Shown here one piece after another: positions 51,992-60,792 of a stretch of DNA of 64,000 bases. A model generated the notes under the pieces. That model searched no databases, was not told the DNA's origin, and saw only the letters and a list, made by a program, of their open reading frames with translations. Both the position numbers and the translations under genes were made by a program. Within the stretch, counting starts at the first letter, position 1; each line of letters begins with the position of its first letter. The DNA is from Bog-473 sp035534235 (GTDB lineage Bacteria; Actinomycetota; Acidimicrobiia; Acidimicrobiales; RAAP-2), in assembly GCA_035534235.1 (NCBI GenBank), contig DATLSH010000079.1, positions 11,071 to 75,070 on the forward strand, given 5' to 3'.

Positions 51992-52025
51992 GGTACTGGG
52001 GTACCAGAACCTACTGAGGGGTACC
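51992..52025. promoter_or_regulatory. repeated GGGGTACC with inverted repeat, possible operator
   Basis: GGTAC-TGGG-GTACC (51992-52005) is a perfect 5-base inverted repeat. GGGGTACC recurs 20 bases later (52018-52025), about two helical turns away. The 275-base region between the mutase-like gene and the SnoaL-like gene contains no other gene that I can see. Confidence 0.3.
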
Positions 52026-52079
52026 TCGCACACCACGCGCCGACTCTTCCAGTCTCTGAACATTGGTAACATTCCTCGA

Positions 52080-52514
52080 ATGCCCGACCCCCCAGAAAGG
52101 CAATCGGCACAGGCTCCCGCTCAGTCCAACTCCGATATTGTCCGTGAAATCACCGGAGCTCTGGCCCGAGGCGACTTGCTGGTGGTGATGAGCAAGCTGT
52201 CAAAGGACATCCGGTGGGCCGTGAATGCAGCCGATCGCGAAAGTGCACCCTGGTTCCGGGTCTACGAGGGCCGCAAGAACTTGCCGGACTTCTTTTCCGA
52301 GCTGGCCAAAGTCGAGTTCTCGGATTTCACCCTCAAGGCAGTAGCCAGTGATGGTGATGTCGTGATCACGTGGCTCCACGTGGCCTTCACCGGCCCATCA
52401 GGTCGCTCGGTCGACATGGAAGAGACCCAGATTTGGCGATTCGAAAATGGCAAGGTGCGTTCCGTCGACACGTTGCTCGACACCGCTGCCGTGGCCGCCG
52501 TATTCGGGCCGTAG
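52080..52514 (+). CDS. SnoaL-like / NTF2-fold protein
   Basis: The 144-residue protein has the cone-shaped SnoaL fold pattern: IVREITGALARGDLLVVMSKLSKDIRW at the start, YEGRKNLPDFFSEL, WLHVAFTG and the closing QIWRFENGKVRSVDTLLDT. Members include ketosteroid isomerases, polyketide cyclases and many of unknown role. It is divergent from the mutase-like gene and converges on the hydrolase gene. Confidence 0.8.
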   Translation: MPDPPERQSAQAPAQSNSDIVREITGALARGDLLVVMSKLSKDIRWAVNAADRESAPWFRVYEGRKNLPDFFSELAKVEFSDFTLKAVASDGDVVITWLHVAFTGPSGRSVDMEETQIWRFENGKVRSVDTLLDTAAVAAVFGP

Positions 52515-52528
52515 GCTGCCGCCGCCTC

Positions 52529-54298
52529 TCAACCCTTCGGGAATGCGGCGCCGTATTCATTGAGGAGATGCTCGGTGAGCAGCTCGGACGCCAGTATGCG
52601 GCCGTGCCACTCGAACAATGAGTGTTCCAGGCCAGGGATCATGACCATCCGGAATTGCGGTTGCCGCTGCAGCCGGCGCATGGTCCGTCCTTCACCCCGT
52701 TTGAGAAGATGAGTTTCGTTCTCGCCGGCGATCACGAATATGTTGACACCGGCATCAATCACCTTGGACAGGGTGCGCGCCGGCGGCGACTCCACGGCTA
52801 TCCGGTTGATGATCCACCAGGCGGGACCGGGCAGGCCTTCGACAAAGGGGCCCAGCTTGTCGTGAGCCGGCAGTGCTCGAGCCCAGCGCTTCGTGGCCCC
52901 AGAGGCCTGCCGACGGCTATCGAGCGTTCCGCTCTGAAGCTCGGGAGGTGCCTTCGAACTCACCTCCGGTGGTTTGAACGTGAGGATCGGATTCACCACC
53001 AGCAGGCCGCGCACATGGCCGGCAATAGCTCCCTCAACAGCATGGTAGGCACCTGAGCAGAGCCCGACGAGGATGGCGTTTGACGGATCGTCGGGCGATG
53101 CGGCGTGGAGTACGTCGAGGATGTCGTCCAGCGCCTCGGGTGAATAGACAACGTGCGGGACCTGATCAACTCGCATCGGACTGTCACCCACGCCGACCAG
53201 GTCGAAGCGGATGACACGGAAACCGGCTTCGGCCCAACGGCGAGCGAGCGTCACCCACAGGCGCGCCGGTCCGACGTGATCGATCTCTCCCGCGTTGAAG
53301 CAGAAGATCGTGGGCAATGCACCAGGGACCCCCAGCGCGTCCCGGCTCGCCTCATCGGCACTCAGAGTCACAAGTCGTTGATCGGCGTCATGGCGGGTAG
53401 TCATGATTCCGAACAGGTTTCTACGGCCGAGCACAACCGGGCGTTCGTCTATGGACACACCGTCTGTGGTGGTGCCGACAACGGCCAGGTTTCGCCCTAC
53501 GGTATCGCTTTCGATCTCCACCATTGGATCTGCAGCGGGTACAGTAGCCAGCCAATCTGCAATGGTCGCAATGGTCGCTTCGGGCATGATCGTCGCGTGA
53601 GGAAGAACATCGACAAGATCTTCCTGCCCGGCAATTGGCAAGCGCAACACATTTGGCATGTCGAGACGCTCGTTCATGCGCCGGTCGCCCTTGCGACTGG
53701 ACCGCATGAGCAAAAGGACTCTGTCGGCGAGTGGTCCCTCCTGGTTGGCGATTGCCACGGCTGACAGGTCCGCCACCGTCTCCTTGTCGTAGACGAGCCC
53801 GGGTGTCTCAATTGCGCCATCGTCATGGGACTTGGTACCCAGAGCTACTGACCACAGCGCGCTCTGCCCCCGGAGGAACGCCCGCCCGGAAGCACAGGGG
53901 TCCCACAAGACAAGGTCGTCAATGACGGCGGGCCCTGATCCGAACGTCTCGGCACTGAGGGTTGCACCGACACGCATGCCGACCACACCCAGTCGCCCGA
54001 GCCCCAGCCCCCGCATGAACTGCACCGCATGGCGAATGCTCGCCATCCACGCAGCGGTTCGCTCGGGATCCTCGTGTCGGCCGGCCGAGTCGCCGGTTCC
54101 GTCGTAATCAAATCGCAAGGCCACAAGACCTGACTCGGCCAGTCGATCTGCCAAGAGCCTGAAGGCGAGATGTGCACTCACCGCCTCAATACCCATAGTC
54201 GGGCAGAGCACCACGCCTCCACGGGCACTCCCGTCTTCCGGAACGTGCAGCCAACCGAACAGCGGGCGATCCTCGGGGCCGAACCACAGCGACTTCAC
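52529..54298 (-). CDS. tandem double alpha/beta-hydrolase protein without Ser nucleophiles
   Basis: The 589-residue soluble protein has two alpha/beta-hydrolase domains (about 1-260 and 300-585). In the first the nucleophile elbow reads GMRVGA, with Arg at the Ser site; in the second it reads GLCSGA, with Cys. Each follows a normal strand (LGVVG, AILVG). Elbow sequences of this kind resemble the paired hydrolases of exosortase-type polysaccharide clusters, though I cannot confirm the family. The second domain may work as a Cys acyltransferase or thioesterase; the first may only bind. GTGA overlap with the GH2 gene. Confidence 0.85.
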   Translation of the reverse strand: MKSLWFGPEDRPLFGWLHVPEDGSARGGVVLCPTMGIEAVSAHLAFRLLADRLAESGLVALRFDYDGTGDSAGRHEDPERTAAWMASIRHAVQFMRGLGLGRLGVVGMRVGATLSAETFGSGPAVIDDLVLWDPCASGRAFLRGQSALWSVALGTKSHDDGAIETPGLVYDKETVADLSAVAIANQEGPLADRVLLLMRSSRKGDRRMNERLDMPNVLRLPIAGQEDLVDVLPHATIMPEATIATIADWLATVPAADPMVEIESDTVGRNLAVVGTTTDGVSIDERPVVLGRRNLFGIMTTRHDADQRLVTLSADEASRDALGVPGALPTIFCFNAGEIDHVGPARLWVTLARRWAEAGFRVIRFDLVGVGDSPMRVDQVPHVVYSPEALDDILDVLHAASPDDPSNAILVGLCSGAYHAVEGAIAGHVRGLLVVNPILTFKPPEVSSKAPPELQSGTLDSRRQASGATKRWARALPAHDKLGPFVEGLPGPAWWIINRIAVESPPARTLSKVIDAGVNIFVIAGENETHLLKRGEGRTMRRLQRQPQFRMVMIPGLEHSLFEWHGRILASELLTEHLLNEYGAAFPKG

Positions 54299-56952
54299 GC
54301 GGTCACCTCGGTACTTCCGGTGTTCGACGTGGCCGGTCCGGCACCTTCGGCCACGGCGATACTCACCGGACTCTGCAAATTCAGGGCTCGGATCACCCCT
54401 ATGGGCGGACGCTCATGGACATCTTCTCCGGATCGAACTCCGCCAGTCAGAGAGGCGGACCTTTCGGGATGCAGGCGGACTACCCGGGTCCCGCCAGGTT
54501 CGAGGTGGAACCACGAATCACTGGGGCGCCAGCCCGGTGCGTCGATCGCTACCGACTGGGCGAAGCGGCGGGTCGCCACGTGGAGATCCCACGAGCCTGC
54601 CGCCGCCGGGTGCGCGTGAGCGGTGAGCCCCAAATGACCTTCTACTTGTCGACAAGGTCCACCGGGTAACCAATGGACCTGACTGACGACTGTGGGATCG
54701 ACCGCCGAGCGTTCGTCGGTTGAGGTCATATGTGCGGCACCCAACGCTAATGCTCCCTGCCCATCGGTCATCAACGACACCGAGACGACATCGTAGGTCA
54801 AAGGCCCAAATCGATAGGCGTAACTGATGTCGCGGAAGCCATCGAATAGCGCCGTCGCTTCAATCTCGATCCCTCCACGTGCCGGAATGACCACGATCTG
54901 CTGGCCGACTTCAGAGAGCAGCTCCCCCCGCTGATAGAGCGTCACCCGCACCGATCCGGTGAACTCCGCAGCGGTGTCGTTCAGAAGGTGGAGGCGGAGC
55001 CCATTGACTCCCTCGTCGGTCACCAGAACAGCAATCGGTGAGAAGACCCGCCTCAGTGCAAACCATGGGGCCTTGGGCCGGCCCAGCGCGTCAATGATCC
55101 CCCATCCCGGGCCGGGCATCAGGTCACGTAGGGCAATCAGCAGCCCCCCGGCACAGGGAGATCCTGGTCGGCGCCACTCGGAGAACACCCTGGCCATCAC
55201 CTCGGCCACTGCGGCCCGCCCGAGATCGAGTGAACGCTCCGGGTTGAGGTGCCGCAGCATGTGCGCATCAATCCCGAACACCTGGTGCACATAGAACTCG
55301 CGTACATCTTCGAGGTCCAAAGCTCGCCCAGTGTCATGGTGCACTGATCGCTTCCACCCCGGGTCGTGCCCGGCACGGATCGCCCCACCGCATACCTCGT
55401 CCACCGTCTGTCGTTCGGGCGGTACCCCGAAGGCCAGCCCTTCGCTCATGAAACGCACGTTGGCGCGTCGGGCATCGTCAATTGGCCGAAGGAAGGTCCC
55501 GACTCCGAAGTAGTGGCTGACCCCGACATCGACGCGGAAGGGTAGGTCTCCCCCGGTGGGGCTCGACACCACATAGGGAACACCGGGCAGCAACTCTTCG
55601 GCCAGGCGTGGCAACTTCTCGGTCACCAGGGGAAAGGACCATTTCTCCCGGGACAGACCGAACATGGCGGCCTGTTCCTCCAGTTCCTGGCCGCCGCAGA
55701 GCACCATGAGCGATGGCCTCCCCCCAAGCTCCCCCAGGACTTGGGTGAGCTCAGTTCCGAGGTCTTCCTCAAAGGCTTCATCATCAGGCGGATCGAGATA
55801 GCCGAGCATGCAGTCCTGCCACACCATGATCCCGAGCTCGTCACAGAGATTCCAGAAGCGCTGATCCTCGTAGACGGTGCCCCCCGGGATCCGGACCATG
55901 TTCATCCCCGCTTCACGCACCAGGGATAGTGTGCGCAGGAGGTCTTCCTCGCTTGCGACCATTGTCACCGGATCAATCGGGAACCAGGCGGCACCTCGAC
56001 AGAAGATGAGCTGCCCGTTCACCCTGAGTTCGAAGGCGCCATCTTCCCGATCGACTTCCACGGTACGAAAGCCGATATTGCCAAGATCCACCCGGACCTG
56101 CCGATCCGACTCCATCGCCATCCCGTACAGGGGCTGGGAGCCATGGGTGTGAGGCCACCAGCGCTCAGCCTGGGGTATCCGGACGGATCCCGATATCCGT
56201 ACGTTCTGGCGCTGGTCGGGCGGGCCCACATCAAGTGGCCCGCTGGCTTCTCCCACATGGAGGACGTAGGTGTCGGACCCGCTGGGTTTGGCCACTCCAG
56301 ATCCTTCAATGAGGAAGGAAACGTCGACGATGCCATCCCCTTTGGCATCAATGTGCGCGTGGACCTGCCTTTGCACGAACCGGATCGGTGCCGGAGGCTC
56401 CATACGCACCGGGCGCCAGGGACCAACGGGAGGAGGGGTGACTGTCCATCCGGGCTGACGGCCAAGCAACGTGGTACGGAACCATCGCAAGTTCTGATGG
56501 GTGGCCAGCATGGACTTCCAACGTGGACGCGGTCGCTTGGCGGCCAACAGGGGTGCCAGCGCGGCGCACCGTATGACCAGGACGTTCGTGTCACGCACGG
56601 CCACGTCGTATTCGTGGCCCACCAACATGTTCTCCGTGTGGCCGACATGATCCTGGTTGAGCCACACGTCCGCCACGGTGGCCACGCCACCGAGCAGGAG
56701 CCGGGCCGGAACCGGTGCGCCCGGGAACTCGCAGCGCCACCACCAATCCCGGCCGTCATAGTCGGCTTCGAGCAGTCCCGGAGTTCCGGCGGCCCGAAGC
56801 GCGCCCGCCGCGGTGCCCGGTACCGGCGCAGGTATCCATTCGGGATGAAGTTCAGCCAGCCCCGATGGGTCAGTCGCCGCACCGGGAGCCGTGGAACAGC
56901 AAGTCCAGGCGGCTGCGGCCAGGAAATCATCTGTCACCGTCTCACCGGCCAT
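54295..56952 (-). CDS. glycoside hydrolase family 2, beta-mannosidase-like
   Basis: The protein of about 885 residues has the GH2 layout: a sugar-binding jelly roll (DYDGRDWWWRCEF), an Ig-like domain, a TIM barrel (FRTVEVDREDG, FCRGAAWFPID, MNMVRIPGG, WQDCMLGY) and C-terminal Ig-like domains. The nucleophile Glu fits FMSEGLAFG. The acid/base motif, usually NNE or NE, reads GGQELEE here. No signal peptide is visible, so it probably acts in the cytoplasm. The start is uncertain: TTG 56964, ATG 56952 and GTG 56937 are all in frame. Confidence 0.85.
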   Translation of the reverse strand: MAGETVTDDFLAAAAWTCCSTAPGAATDPSGLAELHPEWIPAPVPGTAAGALRAAGTPGLLEADYDGRDWWWRCEFPGAPVPARLLLGGVATVADVWLNQDHVGHTENMLVGHEYDVAVRDTNVLVIRCAALAPLLAAKRPRPRWKSMLATHQNLRWFRTTLLGRQPGWTVTPPPVGPWRPVRMEPPAPIRFVQRQVHAHIDAKGDGIVDVSFLIEGSGVAKPSGSDTYVLHVGEASGPLDVGPPDQRQNVRISGSVRIPQAERWWPHTHGSQPLYGMAMESDRQVRVDLGNIGFRTVEVDREDGAFELRVNGQLIFCRGAAWFPIDPVTMVASEEDLLRTLSLVREAGMNMVRIPGGTVYEDQRFWNLCDELGIMVWQDCMLGYLDPPDDEAFEEDLGTELTQVLGELGGRPSLMVLCGGQELEEQAAMFGLSREKWSFPLVTEKLPRLAEELLPGVPYVVSSPTGGDLPFRVDVGVSHYFGVGTFLRPIDDARRANVRFMSEGLAFGVPPERQTVDEVCGGAIRAGHDPGWKRSVHHDTGRALDLEDVREFYVHQVFGIDAHMLRHLNPERSLDLGRAAVAEVMARVFSEWRRPGSPCAGGLLIALRDLMPGPGWGIIDALGRPKAPWFALRRVFSPIAVLVTDEGVNGLRLHLLNDTAAEFTGSVRVTLYQRGELLSEVGQQIVVIPARGGIEIEATALFDGFRDISYAYRFGPLTYDVVSVSLMTDGQGALALGAAHMTSTDERSAVDPTVVSQVHWLPGGPCRQVEGHLGLTAHAHPAAAGSWDLHVATRRFAQSVAIDAPGWRPSDSWFHLEPGGTRVVRLHPERSASLTGGVRSGEDVHERPPIGVIRALNLQSPVSIAVAEGAGPATSNTGSTEVTA

Positions 56953-57952
56953 AGTGCGCTTCAAGACCGGCCATCGCCAACTCGTAGGCCCGGCTCATCT
57001 CCTCAAAGGTGCCGTGAAGGTCGACGGTTCGGCCACGGGACAAACGAGCCAAGGCGAACTGCAATGCCTTCGCCGCCGTGGCCACTGCCCTGAATTGTCC
57101 GGCGACGTACGTCAGGTCGTCGCCGTCACCTGAACCTGACCTGGCCCCGTCGTGGTGCGCCAGCCATTCGACGAAGGAACCCGCCAATTCAGCGGTGGCG
57201 CCACATTGTCGACATGTTCCGAAGGCGTAAAGATGGAAGGTCTCGATATCCTGACTCCCCAACCACTCCAGATCGTGCTGGAGACGTTGTTCGAAGCGGG
57301 CCATGGGATCATTGATGGGGCGTCGGGCCAGGTGCGCCTTCGTGAGTTCGACTGCCCGAGTCACCAGATCGGGATCGCCGCGACGCATTCGATCGAGGCG
57401 GACCGTCTCGACATACGGTGGCAAGGCAGTTGGGGCAGCGTAGGCCCGAAGGTGGAAGAGGCCGTCGAAATCGTCGCCCTCGAGCTCGAAGTATCCGGCG
57501 TTGTGAAAATAGGCCAGGCGGCGGCCCGAACGGTCGACACTGTTCGGCACAATGGTGCTTTTCCCATGAGCGATCTGATACGACACTCCACGAGTGTCAG
57601 GGAGAAACCAGGAGTCGGCCTCCATGGTCACAAGTCGCCCCATTTCCATCTGATCAACCACGTGGTCGAGAACGGGACGCCACACGTTCAATTCAGCCAC
57701 TTCAAGGCCGAATACGGCGCGGAGGTCTTCCGGCGGAAACTTGAAGAATGTCCACTGGTCACCCTCGAAGTCGGTACTGAGTGTAAAGGCGGCGGCGGCC
57801 ATGGGCTCGAGTCCGAGCGCGTGTAACACCTCAATCCAAAGATCGACATAGCAATTCGTCTCTGTCCATGTGCGTTCGGTTGCGTGCAGAGGATGATGTT
57901 GGTAGCTCGCCAATTCGAGCGGTAAGAGGCGAAGCTCGTTGTCGACGCTCAC
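56942..57952 (-). CDS. DUF1839 family protein
   Basis: The 336-residue protein begins with VDNELRLLPLELASYQHHPLH and includes WTETNCYVDLW, DQWTFFKF and CRQCGATAEL. I recognise it as the DUF1839 family, which is found beside SerRS-like amino acid:carrier-protein ligases. Its reaction is not known; a conserved TNCY segment near the start recalls cysteine-nucleophile enzymes, but this is only a hint. I placed the start at GTG 57952 because it overlaps the ligase stop as GTGA. Confidence 0.8.
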   Translation of the reverse strand: MSVDNELRLLPLELASYQHHPLHATERTWTETNCYVDLWIEVLHALGLEPMAAAAFTLSTDFEGDQWTFFKFPPEDLRAVFGLEVAELNVWRPVLDHVVDQMEMGRLVTMEADSWFLPDTRGVSYQIAHGKSTIVPNSVDRSGRRLAYFHNAGYFELEGDDFDGLFHLRAYAAPTALPPYVETVRLDRMRRGDPDLVTRAVELTKAHLARRPINDPMARFEQRLQHDLEWLGSQDIETFHLYAFGTCRQCGATAELAGSFVEWLAHHDGARSGSGDGDDLTYVAGQFRAVATAAKALQFALARLSRGRTVDLHGTFEEMSRAYELAMAGLEAHYGR

Positions 57953-58914
57953 GGCCAAAGTTGCTCACGGGTCGCCGCCGGCCAATCCCGGGGCTGCGTC
58001 CCGTGGGTGCGCAACAAGGCCAACGTAATGCGGTCGAGTCCGAAACCAAAGCAACATGAATGGGCCACGTCGCCCGAGGCGGTCTCAATGCCAAAGGGTA
58101 AACCGAAGTGGTCGAGATGGCAGTTGGCCGAGGCGATCGCTGTTGGATAATCGGCAGAGTGAATAGGTGACACAATTTCGTACTTGAGGGTACCTTCGCG
58201 CTGATTGTTGGCCAGTATCTTTCCCACCCGACCGAAGAATGGATCGTTCGCCACCACGGACTCAACCACCAGGCCCAGGCCACTGAGGGTTTCGAGCCCG
58301 AGTTGCAGCCAGCGGTCCCGGTGATCGCGGGCGCCGTCGGCGTCGCCGACGTAAACAAGGTCATGCTGTCGAAAAGCTTGCATGCGAGCAGGGTCTACGC
58401 TCGGTTCGTGGCGGAAGCACCATCCCGAGACGTTGTAATGACCCCCCCCTTCCGGCATCGTTCCGCGTAGGGTCGGGTACAGCGGATGGCATACGGCCGG
58501 ACAGAGCGTGACACCCGCTGGCACAAGCATGGTCGTCCACTCACCGCCGGACTCCGCCATGGCCAGCAGCTTCATGTGCTCCTTGTTATCCCCCATGAAT
58601 GTGGAGACTGAGCCGATCATGTCAGGAAAAGAGGACAGATAGCCCGTCTGCTCAAAGATCTCGCGAGCCATAACAGGCGGAAACTTGTAGCCGATTGCAC
58701 CTTCGGCTGCTGCGGCACGGTAAGCCAAGTCATCTACCGCATTCACAATCTCCTCGTAGACGCTTGACCGGCCATAGAGCCCATCGGTCCCGGTGAGGAC
58801 GAGCAGTCCCGCGGCGACAAGGTCGTCCCGAAAGATCTGCCGGTCGGGCTCTGGACCCAGTTTGACTGCGTCACCGGGCTCCGATTGGGGCACACCATCC
58901 CCGGCCACGATCAA
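57949..58914 (-). CDS. amino acid:[carrier-protein] ligase (SerRS homologue)
   Basis: The 321-residue protein is a stand-alone class II synthetase core without a tRNA-binding arm. Motif 2 is in GWCFRHEPSVDPARM, motif 3 in CCFGFGLDRITLALL. The zinc ligands of archaeal-type SerRS fit Cys in TLCPAVCHP, Glu in FRHEPS and Cys in AHSCC. Proteins of this kind in Bradyrhizobium activate small amino acids such as glycine and load them on a carrier protein, not tRNA. The carrier gene is two genes upstream. TTG 58914 or GTG 58908 may be the start; the latter has GGGAG at better spacing. Confidence 0.88.
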   Translation of the reverse strand: MIVAGDGVPQSEPGDAVKLGPEPDRQIFRDDLVAAGLLVLTGTDGLYGRSSVYEEIVNAVDDLAYRAAAAEGAIGYKFPPVMAREIFEQTGYLSSFPDMIGSVSTFMGDNKEHMKLLAMAESGGEWTTMLVPAGVTLCPAVCHPLYPTLRGTMPEGGGHYNVSGWCFRHEPSVDPARMQAFRQHDLVYVGDADGARDHRDRWLQLGLETLSGLGLVVESVVANDPFFGRVGKILANNQREGTLKYEIVSPIHSADYPTAIASANCHLDHFGLPFGIETASGDVAHSCCFGFGLDRITLALLRTHGTQPRDWPAATREQLWP

Positions 58915-60077
58915 TGCTCCCGGTGGATCAGCAACATCTGCGCGGTATTGCCGTAGATCCGATCGTTGTTCACCATCACGGCGGCACCATGGGCGTCGCG
59001 CAGAATTCGGCCCAGGCTGAATGGCGAGTCCTCCCGGTAGCCGGCCATGCCGCAGATCGCCATGGCCCGATTCACAATATCGACCACGAGCGTGGAGGAG
59101 GAGACCTTCAACGAATTCATGGCGATGGCAAAACCCATCCCGGCTAGGAGGTCTGGGTCACCACACTCTCGGTCGAAGCGCCGCGCCATGCCGTGAACGA
59201 CTTCTTCCATCCGTTGCAGTTCCACCATCAATTCGGCAAGGCGAAGAGCGGCCGGTGGAGTGACTCCGGGCTTCTTGTGGGCCTCGGCCCGCACGAAGCG
59301 CCGAGCCCGGTCAGTCGCAGCCGTGGCCAGGCCGAGCCAGACCGAGCTCCAAAGTATGTGTGACACCGGCAACATGGTCTGGCTCAGAATGTCCGCATAC
59401 GGATCGCTTAGTACGAGCCCTTCTTCGCCTTCGGCCACCAACCGAAAACCCAGGCTGCAGGTGCCGCGGAAGCCCAGAGTGTCCCAGCCGCTTGTGGGTT
59501 CCAGTGTCAGCCCAGGTGGTCGGCAGAGCACTAGTACCTGATCGTTCGGGGGGCTATCGGGGCCCCTTCTTGCAGTGGTGAGGACCGCATCTGCATATTC
59601 ACCGTAGGAGATGACCGGAGTTTGCTTTTCAAGGCGGATGCGACCTGCGCCAGCGTGCTCCACGGCGCACATGCTGGTACGCACATCTCCACCGACGCCC
59701 GCTTCGGTGGTCGCCGAGGCGAGCAGCAGCTGGCGTTCGGTGACGTCCGCCAGGTAGTCGTGGAAGAGATCCGACCGACCATGCCGGACGATGCATGCCA
59801 CTTGGATTTGGTGCATGGCGTAGATCATGGCGGTGGACGCACAATGCTGGCCCAATTCGAACACCACATCGGCGACTTGTCCCAATGTTGCTGGTGCAAC
59901 CTCGGACCCTGTGGGAATCAGAATTGACAGAAGGGATTCGGCTCGGAGAGCCTCTATCGCCTCGTTGGGGAAACGCGCTGATCGATCCACTTCTGCGGCA
60001 CTTGGTCCGGCAACCTCTGCCCCGATCCGTCCCGCTCGACGCGAGAACTCTCTACCGAAATCATTGGGGGCTGTCAT
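58911..60077 (-). CDS. acyl-CoA dehydrogenase-like flavoprotein
   Basis: The 388-residue protein has the acyl-CoA dehydrogenase fold: ASTAMIYAMHQIQVAC, LLASATTEAGVGGD, DTLGFRGTCSLGF, and the C-terminal helical bundle. Where many members have the catalytic Glu in IYEGT, this one reads RIYGNTAQM. In a carrier-protein operon it may act on an aminoacyl thioester, as PltE-like enzymes do with prolyl thioester, or as a flavin oxygenase. The stop overlaps the ligase start. Confidence 0.85.
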   Translation of the reverse strand: MTAPNDFGREFSRRAGRIGAEVAGPSAAEVDRSARFPNEAIEALRAESLLSILIPTGSEVAPATLGQVADVVFELGQHCASTAMIYAMHQIQVACIVRHGRSDLFHDYLADVTERQLLLASATTEAGVGGDVRTSMCAVEHAGAGRIRLEKQTPVISYGEYADAVLTTARRGPDSPPNDQVLVLCRPPGLTLEPTSGWDTLGFRGTCSLGFRLVAEGEEGLVLSDPYADILSQTMLPVSHILWSSVWLGLATAATDRARRFVRAEAHKKPGVTPPAALRLAELMVELQRMEEVVHGMARRFDRECGDPDLLAGMGFAIAMNSLKVSSSTLVVDIVNRAMAICGMAGYREDSPFSLGRILRDAHGAAVMVNNDRIYGNTAQMLLIHREH

Positions 60078-60094
60078 CAGGTGTTCTCCGATTG

Positions 60095-60334
60095 CTAGGA
60101 GGCGGCCAGCTCGCTGAGCGCCGTCCGGATTGAAGAGATTGATTCGAACGTGCTCTTTCGAAGCATGCTCTCTGGAAACTCTACGTCCAGCTCGTCCTCG
60201 AGGGCGAGCATGACATTGACCGTCGCATGCGACGTCATTCCCGCCTGGTACAGGTCATCTTCGTCACGGATTGTCGACACGTCGACCGGGAGGCGGCCAT
60301 GTTCGGCCAAGACGGCGCGAATCATTTCGTCCAT
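60095..60334 (-). CDS. acyl carrier protein-like partner of the ligase
   Basis: The 79-residue acidic helical protein has the phosphopantetheine attachment region LYQAGMTSHATVNVML, where the Ser of MTSHA takes the place of DSL in standard ACP. It then ends FESISSIRTAL. It would carry the amino acid loaded by the SerRS-like ligase. Its start overlaps the end of the phosphopantetheinyl transferase gene by 13 bases. Confidence 0.88.
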   Translation of the reverse strand: MDEMIRAVLAEHGRLPVDVSTIRDEDDLYQAGMTSHATVNVMLALEDELDVEFPESMLRKSTFESISSIRTALSELAAS

Positions 60335-60792
60335 GAACCCGCCCCAATGAAGGAGAGCCCGCCGATGTGCGAGCCACGCTCTTCACATTTTGGCTCCGCT
60401 TCGTGGCACATGGCGACGACGACAGCCGCACCCATATCTGCTTCGTGCGTGAGGCTCAGGCCTATTTCGGCGATCCCCGCTTGTTCAGCCAGGAACGCAG
60501 CATGACCGGAAAGCGAGATGCTGCACCAACCAGCGGCATGGCGGTGTACCTCAATGCATCGCCATGCCGGCTGATGGCCGGAGGGGCGAAGGACCTTGAT
60601 GGTTGCCTCCTTGGCTGCGAATCGGGCCGCCAAACCTGCGGCCACGACCATTGGCGCCCCAATACAAGAGGCGATCTCGTGCTCGGTATAGACCCGCCGA
60701 AGATACCGGTCGCCAAATTTAGCGATACTTTCGGCCACTTGTCGCACCCCAACAACATCCGCACCGACACGAATTCCCGCACCCGTGCTCAT
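60322..60792 (-). CDS. AcpS-type 4'-phosphopantetheinyl transferase
   Basis: The 156-residue protein has the AcpS motifs: GADVVGVRQV (metal Asp), ARFAAKEATIKVL, and SISLSGHAA with a late SLTHEADMGAA. It transfers phosphopantetheine from CoA to a carrier-protein Ser. A copy next to a single carrier gene is likely dedicated to it, besides a housekeeping AcpS elsewhere. The ATG at 60792 overlaps the stop of the upstream frame as ATGA. Confidence 0.9.
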   Translation of the reverse strand: MSTGAGIRVGADVVGVRQVAESIAKFGDRYLRRVYTEHEIASCIGAPMVVAAGLAARFAAKEATIKVLRPSGHQPAWRCIEVHRHAAGWCSISLSGHAAFLAEQAGIAEIGLSLTHEADMGAAVVVAMCHEAEPKCEERGSHIGGLSFIGAGSWTK

